64,000 bases of DNA from Shewanella sp. MR-4 (GTDB taxonomy: Bacteria > Pseudomonadota > Gammaproteobacteria > Enterobacterales > Shewanellaceae), in assembly GCF_000014685.1 (NCBI RefSeq), contig NC_008321.1, positions 248,001 to 312,000 on the forward strand, read 5' to 3'. How positions within the stretch are numbered: the first letter of the stretch is position 1; the number at the start of each line of letters is the position of its first letter. Under the pieces are notes generated by a model, which was given only the letters and a program-made list of their open reading frames with translations, was not told where the DNA came from and ran no database searches. Positions 12,725 to 20,245 of this stretch are shown here, one piece after another. Position numbers and translations under genes: made by a program.

Positions 12725-13387
12725 TTATGCATCCTTGAGTCGATAACCTTGGCCGCGCCGCGTCTCGATATAGTCTTTACCTAGGCGTTGGCGGAGTCGG
12801 TTGACATACACTTCAATCACATTGCTGTCTTTGATTTGTTCCTCTTCGTAAATGCGCTCACTCAACTCGGATTTGGAGACAATCTTAGTCGGGTTGGCCA
12901 TTAAATAATGCAGCAGGCGATACTCAATCTTAGTCAGCTCGATAACGTCCCCTTCTGCATTGGTCACCGCTTGTTTATCCACATCGAGGGAGACGCCCGC
13001 ATGTTGCAGCAGATTATCGGCGCGGCCAAAGTGGCGGCGGATCAGCGCTTCTAATCTGGCGAGCAGCTCCTCAACATGGAAAGGTTTACCGAGATAATCA
13101 TCGGCGCCGGCCTTTAGGCCATCGACGCGTTCGTGCCAAGCATCGCGAGCCGTAAGAATTAACACTGGCATCAACAGGCCCTTTTGGCGCCATTGGCTCA
13201 GTACGCTTAAGCCTGGCTTTCCGGGCAAGCCTAAATCGAGGATCACCGCCTCGAAGGCTTCTTCCTCACCCAGAAAAGCGCCATCGATACCATTATTGGC
13301 ATGTTCAACCGTGTAGCCCGCCTTGTTAAGGGCGGGGATGAGGCGAGCCACTAAGTCAGTATCATCTTCAATTAGGAGTAAGCGCAT
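12725..13387 (-). CDS. OmpR-family response regulator of the SHP/DHC cytochrome operon
   Basis: The 220-residue protein has an N-terminal receiver domain with acidic pair E7-D8-D9, phospho-acceptor D51 (LDLGLPG) and the conserved K (GKPF) near residue 101. A winged-helix DNA-binding domain of the OmpR/PhoB type follows (LTKIEYRLLHYLM through VYVNRLRQRLG and RRGQGYRL). The start ATG overlaps the stop of the upstream PepSY gene as ATGA, and the kinase gene follows after two bases. Tight coupling makes this pair a cognate two-component system. Its target is probably its own operon, but no direct repeat was identified upstream. Confidence 0.94.
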   Translation of the reverse strand: MRLLLIEDDTDLVARLIPALNKAGYTVEHANNGIDGAFLGEEEAFEAVILDLGLPGKPGLSVLSQWRQKGLLMPVLILTARDAWHERVDGLKAGADDYLGKPFHVEELLARLEALIRRHFGRADNLLQHAGVSLDVDKQAVTNAEGDVIELTKIEYRLLHYLMANPTKIVSKSELSERIYEEEQIKDSNVIEVYVNRLRQRLGKDYIETRRGQGYRLKDA

Positions 13388-13692
13388 CAGTCGACCTTTT
13401 CCTTAAGCCATTCACCCGTTTTGGCATCGATCTTAATCTCATAGACCACGCCATCGTCACGCAGGATTTCGAGTTCATAGATGATGCGCCCGTGTTTTTG
13501 CTCGACCTCGAGGTCTAGCAAGCGCCCCTTAAGGCGCGACTCATAGCGTTGCATGATGGTGTCGAAGGGTAATACTTTACCCTCCTTCACCCATTCGACC
13601 ACTTTGTTGGAGAGGTCTTCATCATGGGCTAGACAGCTTGGGCTGTTAATCATCCCAGCGGCCAAAGCCAGGAATATTAACGGTATCTTCAT
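13387..13692 (-). CDS. Small periplasmic PepSY-domain protein
   Basis: The 101-residue product starts MKIPLIFLALAAGM and has a signal peptide ending near CLAHDED. A single PepSY unit follows (VLPFDTIMQRYESRLKGRLLDLEVEQ, then YELEILRDDGVVYEIKIDAKTGEWL; key residues G, Y-E-I and D-A-x-T-G). PepSY domains are known as protease inhibitors or sensor modules in the envelope. The frame extends further upstream, but the signal peptide fixes the start at 13692. This start lies 47 bases inside the dhc gene in another frame. Its place between cytochromes and the two-component pair suggests a periplasmic modulator of the kinase (inference). Confidence 0.83.
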   Translation of the reverse strand: MKIPLIFLALAAGMINSPSCLAHDEDLSNKVVEWVKEGKVLPFDTIMQRYESRLKGRLLDLEVEQKHGRIIYELEILRDDGVVYEIKIDAKTGEWLKEKVD

Positions 13693-14209
13693 CGAATATG
13701 CCCTTCTCTGCGAGGTTATGGCAATTGCTGCATTGGCTGAATGAGCCGACTTTGGGGTTATCTTGCACCATGCGTCTTGGGATCTCATCGTGCTTACGGA
13801 TAAAAAATGCCTGCTCGGTAATTTTCTGCGGCCCGATGCCGTCAATCAAAGGTTTGCTATTTTTCATCACCTTACCATTTTGTGCAGCATGTTGAACGAG
13901 ATATTGCTCAATTCTAGCCGTTGCTTCAGGCGACAGACTGGCATCATCACCAAAGTGGTTGCTTAGGTTGCTGGTAATTGCCTGCCACTTTTCGGCGGGC
14001 AGTAGATTTGCGGGATACGCCATATGGCAGCTACCGCATTCTGCTGAATATTCTGCATTTTGTGGGATGGCTTGATTATGTTCGAAGCCATCGTGGGCAT
14101 AACCTGTGCCAGTAAAGGTTAAGCTGAGCCCTACGGCACCTATCGCAAGGGCGAGGACGGTGAGTGTGGTTCCGGCAATCCAGCTTAGGGGATGGGCTTG
14201 TTTAGTCAT
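13646..14209 (-). CDS. dhc: Diheme cytochrome c (DHC)
   Basis: The 187-residue periplasmic or membrane-anchored protein has an uncleaved-looking N-terminal segment (WIAGTTLTVLALAIGAVGLSL). Two c-type haem motifs follow, CGSCH near residue 58 and CSNCH near 161. It matches the DHC family described in Rhodobacter and Shewanella as the electron-transfer partner of SHP. It lies between shp (47 bases upstream) and the PepSY gene, whose start it overlaps. Haem attachment would use the ccm genes at the left of this window. Confidence 0.9.
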   Translation of the reverse strand: MTKQAHPLSWIAGTTLTVLALAIGAVGLSLTFTGTGYAHDGFEHNQAIPQNAEYSAECGSCHMAYPANLLPAEKWQAITSNLSNHFGDDASLSPEATARIEQYLVQHAAQNGKVMKNSKPLIDGIGPQKITEQAFFIRKHDEIPRRMVQDNPKVGSFSQCSNCHNLAEKGIFDEDTVNIPGFGRWDD

Positions 14210-14256
14210 GGTATTTCCTTAGGTTTTACTGATTAAAATGGATGTGAATAACGCCG

Positions 14257-14697
14257 TTATTGCAAACTCAGCCACAGCAGTACGTCACCTTTTTCTTGAG
14301 GCGTGCACTCGCGTTTAAAGGTCCAGTTACAGTTGCGGGTAAACCATTTCTCAATCTTGGCCGCATCGGTTAAACGGTGACTGGTGAGCGACGGCGCCAT
14401 GGCCTCGATCGGCTTTCGGGTGTTTTGATGCATACCTGGGTCTGTCACTTTGGCGGTGTGGCAGCTGGCACAGCTGCGATCCTCACTCTGCTGTAGCCAC
14501 AGTGCTTGTCCTGCCGCGGCGCTAAAGGGGCCTGCACCTTGTGCCTGATATTGTTGTAGTTGTAAGCCAATTCGCTCGGCGCTGAGTGGCAAGCTGGCGA
14601 CCTTGGAATTGGCGGCATTGGCATTGGCATTAACACTGCTGAGTAGTACCACAGTGAGCGCCAGTCCCATCAGGCTTTTATTCAGGTTGTTGTTCAT
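14257..14697 (-). CDS. shp: SHP, sphaeroides haem protein-type monohaem cytochrome c
   Basis: The 146-residue protein has a signal peptide (ends near NANANAANS) and a single haem motif CASCH near residue 75. A C-terminal region contains cysteines in TRNCNW and KRECTP, where SHP proteins carry a disulfide. SHP cytochromes are known for an asparagine axial ligand that is displaced on reduction, which lets O2 or NO bind. I cannot assign that asparagine with certainty here. The gene sits between cytochrome b561 (33 bases) and dhc, the same trio reported for this family. Confidence 0.88.
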   Translation of the reverse strand: MNNNLNKSLMGLALTVVLLSSVNANANAANSKVASLPLSAERIGLQLQQYQAQGAGPFSAAAGQALWLQQSEDRSCASCHTAKVTDPGMHQNTRKPIEAMAPSLTSHRLTDAAKIEKWFTRNCNWTFKRECTPQEKGDVLLWLSLQ

Positions 14698-14730
14698 CTC
14701 TAACTCCTTTGAACGGTCGGATAGTGACGG

Positions 14731-15327
14731 TTATTGATGTTCATCTTGTTGGATCAGCGGGCGCTGCTTTTTACCTGTCAGCATGGCTTTGACGAGGTTT
14801 TCCTTATGCAGCAGGCTGCTGACGATCACGCCGCCGACATGGGTGACGATAAGAAACAGGCTGAAGTTGGCGAAAAACTCATGCACTTCTTTCAGTGCGC
14901 CCTCGGGCCAAGAGGCGAAAAAGCTTGTGGCTAGTGGACCTTGGCCATCGGTGGCATAAAGCGCCATGCCGGAGAAGCCCGTGAACCCTATGCAGAGGAT
15001 CAGGGCGACTATCATCAGCGCGCCTGCCGGATTGTGGCCGATGTAATCCTTAGCCTTGCCCGTGAAGAGTTCCTTCAGGTAAGTCCATGCGATGCTCGGA
15101 CGGGTAACAAAGTTGATAAAACGCGCATGGTGAGTGCCAATCACGCCCCATAACAGGCGAAATACCAGCAGGGTTAAGATGCTGTAGCCAGCGTAACTGT
15201 GGATGTTCATCCATTCGTCTTCACCTTCGGTGAGGTAGGCTAAGGTAAAAAAGCCCACCAATGACCAGTGAAAGATACGGATCAAGGGATCCCAGACTTT
15301 GATGTTTTGCTGCATATTTGAGGACAT
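14731..15327 (-). CDS. Cytochrome b561-family membrane protein
   Basis: The 198-residue protein has four membrane helices. It starts with the family signature VWDPLIRIFHWSLVGFF, whose histidine is a haem ligand. Further histidines lie in helix 2 (NIHSYAGYSILT), near GTHHARF and in helix 4 (FSLFLIVTHVGGVI). Such proteins pass electrons from quinol to periplasmic cytochromes. It is the first gene of the leftward operon, preceded by AGGAGCAACAG and a 207-base promoter region. The likely electron path is quinol, cytochrome b, DHC, SHP (family knowledge plus context). Confidence 0.92.
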   Translation of the reverse strand: MSSNMQQNIKVWDPLIRIFHWSLVGFFTLAYLTEGEDEWMNIHSYAGYSILTLLVFRLLWGVIGTHHARFINFVTRPSIAWTYLKELFTGKAKDYIGHNPAGALMIVALILCIGFTGFSGMALYATDGQGPLATSFFASWPEGALKEVHEFFANFSLFLIVTHVGGVIVSSLLHKENLVKAMLTGKKQRPLIQQDEHQ

Positions 15328-15534
15328 GATCTGTTGCTCCTAAGGTGGTGTGCTTGCAGGCTACTAAAGCCAAACTTAAACGGCGCTTAAATTTTGCGGA
15401 GTGAACTTGCCCGCTGTTCTGGTGAGCGAAATGGGTAAATAAGAGATAAATCCATCGAACTAAGCTTGTTAAGGTATTGGTTTTAAGCTAGATTTTGCCG
15501 CTTCATCTTCGAGAGGTAAGGGAGCAACCTGTTT

Positions 15535-15957
15535 ATGCCAGTCCATCTTTTTAGCCGTCAGCCCGATCGAAAATCTTTTTTAATTTATGCGGTGCTGCTG
15601 TTTATCATTGAAGTGTTGATCGCGCGTTTTGTGCCTTCGGGGTTTATTCGTGGTTTTGTCGGTGACGTGTTAGTGGTGATCCTGTTGTTTTGCATGGCGC
15701 GCACGCTAGTGCCCGTGGTGAATGCAAAAGGGGAATCAATCAATCGGTTTTGGCACACGCCATGGTTGGCGCTGGCTGTGCTGCTGTTTGCCTTCGGTAT
15801 CGAATTTGGCCAGTATTGGGGCTTAGTGGACAAGCTGGGGTTAGGCGGCAATCGTTTGGCGCGAATCGTGATTGGTAGCCATTTCGACCCACTCGACTTG
15901 CTGGCGTATTTTGTGGGATACCTGATATTGATGGGCTTGTATTGGAAGCGAAATTAG
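15535..15957 (+). CDS. DUF2809 family membrane protein
   Basis: The 140-residue protein has four hydrophobic segments: FLIYAVLLFIIEVLIARF, DVLVVILLFCMARTLVPVV, WLALAVLLFAFGIEFGQYW and LLAYFVGYLILMGLYW. It carries the DUF2809 signature FGIEFGQY through GSHFDPLDLLAY. The function of the family is not known. It diverges from cytochrome b561 and is followed after 28 bases by another unknown gene. Confidence 0.82.
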   Translation: MPVHLFSRQPDRKSFLIYAVLLFIIEVLIARFVPSGFIRGFVGDVLVVILLFCMARTLVPVVNAKGESINRFWHTPWLALAVLLFAFGIEFGQYWGLVDKLGLGGNRLARIVIGSHFDPLDLLAYFVGYLILMGLYWKRN

Positions 15958-15985
15958 CTATTTCAAGGCAAAGGAAGGATACCGC

Positions 15986-16474
15986 ATGCAGCCGATAACA
16001 GCCTTCACACTGCGAGTGTCCGATAGCGAGGCGCTCACTCAGCCTTTGTATTTCAATGAGCAAGCTACAGGGGCCAAGATTGCGGGAAGGCAGCTTGAGG
16101 CCCAGTACCGCTGCACTTTACCCAATGGCTCCCAAGGCTATTTACTGTTGACCTCCTACGATTGTCCCTTTGAAGAATCGACCGAGTGCAGCCTGCTCGA
16201 TACATCCTTTAAATTAGTGGCGAGTCGCTCCCTCTCGCAGAGTTATCATTCGTTTTTACTCTATGCCCATTGGCCTGTTGCGGATAATGGCCTGCGGCTG
16301 CATTACTACGATCAGTTAGTTTGGGATTTGCATGTTCTGCCAAGCCGTTTAGGTCGGTTCGGGGGGCCGCGTCTCGAATTTAGCCCAGTAGCCAATCCTG
16401 AGTGCGATCCCCGCACCACAAGCTCGATGGCACAACTGTCGCAGCGGTTAGCGAATATCGAGACTGACCGTTAA
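15986..16474 (+). CDS. Hypothetical protein
   Basis: The 162-residue soluble protein has no signal peptide. I do not recognise a family. It begins MQPITAFTLRVSDSEAL, is rich in aromatic and leucine residues and has five scattered cysteines. The ribosome site AAGGAAGG lies ahead of the ATG. It may be co-transcribed with the DUF2809 gene. Its last four bases overlap the end of the converging lysR gene. Confidence 0.65.
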   Translation: MQPITAFTLRVSDSEALTQPLYFNEQATGAKIAGRQLEAQYRCTLPNGSQGYLLLTSYDCPFEESTECSLLDTSFKLVASRSLSQSYHSFLLYAHWPVADNGLRLHYYDQLVWDLHVLPSRLGRFGGPRLEFSPVANPECDPRTTSSMAQLSQRLANIETDR

Positions 16475-17388
16475 CGCGATACTAAAAAAGGCGTCAGCAA
16501 TTCGGTCAACCAAGCCATAAATACCTGAAGGCGCTTTGAAAGATGGCGTCTATGGGGATAGAGCAAGCTCACAGGCATTGAGGGCGCTGGGTAATCTGGC
16601 AAGATCTCTATCAGTTCGCCAGTTTGAAGATATTTTGCCACCCCAATATTCGGCGCTTGAATAATCCCTAAACCCGCCAGACAGGCCGCGCTGTAGGCAT
16701 CGGCATTATTGACTGTGATTAGCTTAGGTAAGGCTAGGGCGCAGAGTTCGTGATTATCTTGGCTTAGATACTCAAATCCTGAATCGCTGCCGCCCAATTG
16801 GCCAACGTAATGAATAAGCTTATGCCATTGGCTAAGCTCTTCTAAACTCGATGGTTTACCGTATTTTTCGATATAGCTTGGGCTAACGCAGTTCAGCATC
16901 TTAAAGTGGCCAATCTTCTTAGCGATAACGCCTTCTTGCTGCACGCTACCAACGCGGATCACGCAGTCAAAACCTTCGGCGACGATATCGACCTTGCGGT
17001 CGGTACTGCTTAGCTCCAACTCAATTTGGGGATATTGTTCAATAAACTCAGGAAGATGGGGAAGCACTAAGTTTCGCGCAATCCCTGTGGACATATCGAC
17101 TCTTAAGCGACCGGAAACTTGCGCCGCCTGCAGCTGGAAAAGGCTTTCTAATTCTTGATAGTCGGTGAGCAAGTTTTTGCAGCGCTCATAACAACTTATG
17201 CCGTCTTGAGTGAGGCGCACCGTGCGAGTGGTACGTTGTAGTAAACGTGCGCCTAGAGCGGTTTCGAACTGGGCTACCACATTCGACACATGGGTTTTCG
17301 ACAGACCTAGGCTGATACTGGCTTGAGTAAAACTCTCTAATTCAGCCACCCGCATAAAAATTTGCATGGCTTGCAGTCTATCTTGCAT
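16471..17388 (-). CDS. LysR-family transcriptional regulator
   Basis: The 305-residue protein has an N-terminal winged helix (residues 1-60; FTQASISLGLSKTHVSNVVAQFE and RLLQRTTRTVRLTQDG). A type-2 periplasmic-binding-like effector domain follows (about 90-295). The RTTR-xVRLTQDG wing and the length place it in the CrgA/AaeR-like subgroup. It is divergent from an SDR gene across 137 bases, the standard arrangement for a LysR regulator and its target. Confidence 0.93.
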   Translation of the reverse strand: MQDRLQAMQIFMRVAELESFTQASISLGLSKTHVSNVVAQFETALGARLLQRTTRTVRLTQDGISCYERCKNLLTDYQELESLFQLQAAQVSGRLRVDMSTGIARNLVLPHLPEFIEQYPQIELELSSTDRKVDIVAEGFDCVIRVGSVQQEGVIAKKIGHFKMLNCVSPSYIEKYGKPSSLEELSQWHKLIHYVGQLGGSDSGFEYLSQDNHELCALALPKLITVNNADAYSAACLAGLGIIQAPNIGVAKYLQTGELIEILPDYPAPSMPVSLLYPHRRHLSKRLQVFMAWLTELLTPFLVSR

Positions 17389-17525
17389 TGCAATTGTTCT
17401 CTAATAGCTAACAGTCTTGCCATTTATAGTGTGTTTATCCCTCATTGTGCAAGTAATAAGCTGTGTGCAGTGGAATCGCCATGCTGTGCGGCGGCATTAA
17501 CATAGATGAATGAAGAGGATACACA

Positions 17526-18287
17526 ATGAACACAACTCCCATCGCGCTGATCACCGGTGCAAGCCGTGGCTTAGGTAAAAATGCGGTCCTGACCTTAGCC
17601 GCACAAGGTGTTGATATTATTCTAACTTACCAAAGTAATGCTGCAGCGGCCGCCGAGGTGGTTGCGGAAATTGAATGGCACGGACGCAAGGCTGTCGCGT
17701 TACCGTTAGATGTGGGTAATAGCCAGTCCTTTAGTGATTTTTCTCAACGCGTTAAAACCGCACTCGAACAGACTTGGCAGCGAGATAGTTTTAACTATCT
17801 AGTTAATAATGCTGGGATTGGTATCCATGTGCCCATGGCTGAAACCAGTATGGAGCAGTTCGATACTTTGATGAATATTCATGTCAAAGGACCTTTCTTC
17901 TTAACTCAGGCTTTGCTGCCTCTGCTTGCCGATAATGGCAGTATCATCAATGTCTCTACGGGGTTAACGCGCTTTGCTGTTCCGGGATTTGGTGCCTACG
18001 CCACTATGAAAGGCGCGGTCGAAACCATGACCAAATACTGGGCGAAGGAGCTTGGTCCACGCGGCATTCGCGTTAATGTGCTGGCTCCCGGTGCAATCGA
18101 AACGGACTTTGGTGGTGGTGCCGTCCGGGATAACCGACAGATGAATGAGTTTTTAGCGCAGCAAACGGCGTTGGGGCGGGTGGGATTACCCGAAGATATT
18201 GGCGGAGCAATCAGTGTCTTGTTGTCACCCGCCGCGGCGTGGATAAACGCACAACGTATCGAGGCATCTGGCGGTATGTTCTTATAG
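17526..18287 (+). CDS. Short-chain dehydrogenase/reductase (SDR)
   Basis: The 253-residue protein is a classical SDR oxidoreductase. It has cofactor motif GASRGLG near residue 11, NNAGIG near 97, catalytic serine in INVSTGL, catalytic Y-x-x-x-K in YATMK near 157, and PGAIETDF after the active site. An FabG-like length and end (EASGGMFL) are seen. The substrate is not predictable; NADPH is plausible. Ribosome site AGAGGA precedes the ATG. It is likely controlled by the divergent LysR. Confidence 0.92.
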   Translation: MNTTPIALITGASRGLGKNAVLTLAAQGVDIILTYQSNAAAAAEVVAEIEWHGRKAVALPLDVGNSQSFSDFSQRVKTALEQTWQRDSFNYLVNNAGIGIHVPMAETSMEQFDTLMNIHVKGPFFLTQALLPLLADNGSIINVSTGLTRFAVPGFGAYATMKGAVETMTKYWAKELGPRGIRVNVLAPGAIETDFGGGAVRDNRQMNEFLAQQTALGRVGLPEDIGGAISVLLSPAAAWINAQRIEASGGMFL

Positions 18288-18305
18288 TTCAACGCGATAA
18301 AAATA

Positions 18306-18330
18306 AAGAAAGGGCCAGTGGCCCTTTCTT
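18306..18330. terminator. Bidirectional terminator, SDR / aldehyde dehydrogenase
   Basis: AAGAAAGGGCC and GGCCCTTTCTT form a perfect 11-bp stem with an AGT loop between two converging genes. A-rich and T-rich ends allow it to act in both directions. Confidence 0.85.
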
Positions 18331-18355
18331 GTTATCAAGGTAAGTTTCAGCTGGG

Positions 18356-19876
18356 TTAGAAGAACCCGAGCGGATTGATATCGTAACTCACCAATAGGTT
18401 TTTGGTGTTTTGATAGTGATTGAGCATCATCTTGTGGGTTTCACGGCCGATACCCGACTTCTTATAACCGCCAAAGGCAGCGTGGGCAGGATAGGCGTGG
18501 TAGCAGTTAATCCAAACGCGACCCGCTTGAATGCCTCGTCCTAGACGCTGGGCACGGTTCATATCCCGCGTCCATACACCCGCACCAAGGCCGTATTCGG
18601 TATCGTTGGCAATTGCCAAGGCTTCGGCCTCATCCTTGAAGGTGGTGACCGAAATAACCGGACCGAAGATTTCCTCTTGGAAAATCCGCATCTTATTATG
18701 GCCTTTCATGATCGTTGGGCTGATGTAATAGCCTTTGCTTTGCTCGCCTTCAAGTTGGCAAAGCGAGCCGCCTAAAAGCACCTGCGCGCCTTCATCTTTA
18801 CCAATCGCGAGATAGCTTAAGATCTTATCGAACTGTTCTTGGGAGGCTTGTGCGCCCACTTGGGTGGCGGTATCCAGCGGGTTGCCTTGCTTGATGGTTT
18901 GCGCACGGGCGAGCACTTTTTCGATGAAGCGATCGTAAATCGATTCTTGGATTAACACCCTTGATGGGCAAGTACAGACTTCACCTTGGTTGAAGAAGGC
19001 CAGCAACATGCCTTCGACGGCCTTATCTAAATACTCGTCTTCGTGGTCCATCACATCGGCGAAATACAGGTTAGGCGATTTACCGCCGAGTTCGACTGTC
19101 GATGGGATCAGTGATTCGGCGGCACATTTTAAGATGTGATAACCGACTTCGGTGGAGCCAGTAAAGGCCAGTTTAGCGATACGTTTGCTGGTGGCGAGGG
19201 CTTGGCCCGCTTCGGCGCCAAAACCGTTGACGACGTTGAGGATGCCGGGCGGCAGCAGATCTTCAATCAGTTCGAGTAGTACAAGGATAGATACTGGCGT
19301 TTGCTCGGCGGGTTTGAGTACCACGCAGTTGCCTGCGGCGAGTGCAGGGGCGATTTTCCATGCAGCCATCAACAGCGGGAAGTTCCACGGAATGATTTGT
19401 CCGACGACACCCAATGGCTCTGGGAAGTGATAGCTGACGGTATTGCCATCGATGTCCGCGGCGCTGCCTTCCTGTGCTCGAATGCAGCCGGCAAAGTAAC
19501 GGAAGTGGTCGACAAACAGAGGCAAGTCGGCGTTGAGGGTTTCGCGCACCGCTTTACCGTTTTCCCAGGTTTCGGCAACGGCTAAGTATTCGAGATTTTG
19601 CTCAACGCGATCGGCGATACGCAGCAGTAAATTCGCACGCTCGGTGACCGAGGTTTTTCCCCAAGCGTCCTTAGCGGCGTGGGCAGCATCGAGCGCCAGT
19701 TCAATATCGCGGTAGTCGGAGCGGGGAATTTTACAGAAGTTTTGACCATTGACGGGGGAGCGATTATCGAAGTATTCGCCGTTGACTGGGGCGACCCATT
19801 TTCCACCGATAAAGTTGGCGTATTTTTCTTTAAAGTTAACGATGGCACCAGCGGTTCCGGGTTGAGCATAGATCAT
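18356..19876 (-). CDS. NAD-dependent aldehyde dehydrogenase (AcoD/ExaC/AldB type)
   Basis: The 506-residue protein oxidises aldehydes, most likely acetaldehyde or similar short ones, to acids. It has the cofactor loop FTGSTEVG near 239-245, catalytic glutamate E262 in VELGGKSPN and catalytic cysteine near 301 in NQGEVCTCPSR. A C-terminal FGGYKKSGIGRE segment follows. Length and the CTCPSR motif fit the AcoD/ExaC subgroup. It has a sigma-54 promoter about 185 bases upstream and faces an AcoR-type activator. The context suggests alcohol, acetoin or ethanolamine-type aldehyde removal. Confidence 0.94.
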   Translation of the reverse strand: MIYAQPGTAGAIVNFKEKYANFIGGKWVAPVNGEYFDNRSPVNGQNFCKIPRSDYRDIELALDAAHAAKDAWGKTSVTERANLLLRIADRVEQNLEYLAVAETWENGKAVRETLNADLPLFVDHFRYFAGCIRAQEGSAADIDGNTVSYHFPEPLGVVGQIIPWNFPLLMAAWKIAPALAAGNCVVLKPAEQTPVSILVLLELIEDLLPPGILNVVNGFGAEAGQALATSKRIAKLAFTGSTEVGYHILKCAAESLIPSTVELGGKSPNLYFADVMDHEDEYLDKAVEGMLLAFFNQGEVCTCPSRVLIQESIYDRFIEKVLARAQTIKQGNPLDTATQVGAQASQEQFDKILSYLAIGKDEGAQVLLGGSLCQLEGEQSKGYYISPTIMKGHNKMRIFQEEIFGPVISVTTFKDEAEALAIANDTEYGLGAGVWTRDMNRAQRLGRGIQAGRVWINCYHAYPAHAAFGGYKKSGIGRETHKMMLNHYQNTKNLLVSYDINPLGFF

Positions 19877-20060
19877 AGTGTTTTCCTTCTGTGACTGCCG
19901 AATACGCTAAATGAGCAGCGTCTCAGCAAAGGGTCTTGTTGAAATAGGTTTTAGCACTGTTGTTATTTTTATCCTTTGCCAATCGAGTTGACTGACAAAG
20001 CTATTGATTAAGTTGGTGTTCTCTTACGCAACACTTGAGTACTGCGTACAAATGGATATC

Positions 20061-20075
20061 GCAAGGACAGTGCCA
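20061..20075 (-). promoter_or_regulatory. Sigma-54 (-24/-12) promoter of the aldehyde dehydrogenase gene
   Basis: On the minus strand the sequence reads TGGCACTGTCCTTGC. That matches TGGCAC-N5-TTGC with the invariant GG and GC 12 bases apart. It would start a transcript near 20049, giving a leader of about 170 bases. The activator encoded divergently has the sigma-54-contact GAFTGA motif, which supports the call. Confidence 0.85.
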
Positions 20076-20096
20076 AACTGGCAAGAGTTGTACACT

Positions 20097-20109
20097 TGTT
20101 GAGCTAACA
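20097..20109. promoter_or_regulatory. Candidate upstream activator site for the AcoR-type regulator
   Basis: TGTTGAGCTAACA is an inverted repeat (TGTT-N5-AACA) about 25 bases upstream of the sigma-54 promoter. It is closer than usual for an enhancer site. The assignment rests only on position and symmetry. Confidence 0.35.
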
Positions 20110-20245
20110 GTATGATGAAAAGCTAATTTTGCAGATCCCAAACAATAGGGGCACTCACGGAAGGAAAGGTGCCCTGTGGTCATTTTGTCATCCAACGACA
20201 CACCATGGGTGTGCCGAAATGGAACAGCGCTCGGGGAGCATGGCT

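Noticed and set aside
20129..20245. Longer acoR N-terminus
   Set aside because: The 39 extra residues are not family-like, and GGGGAG supports ATG 20246.
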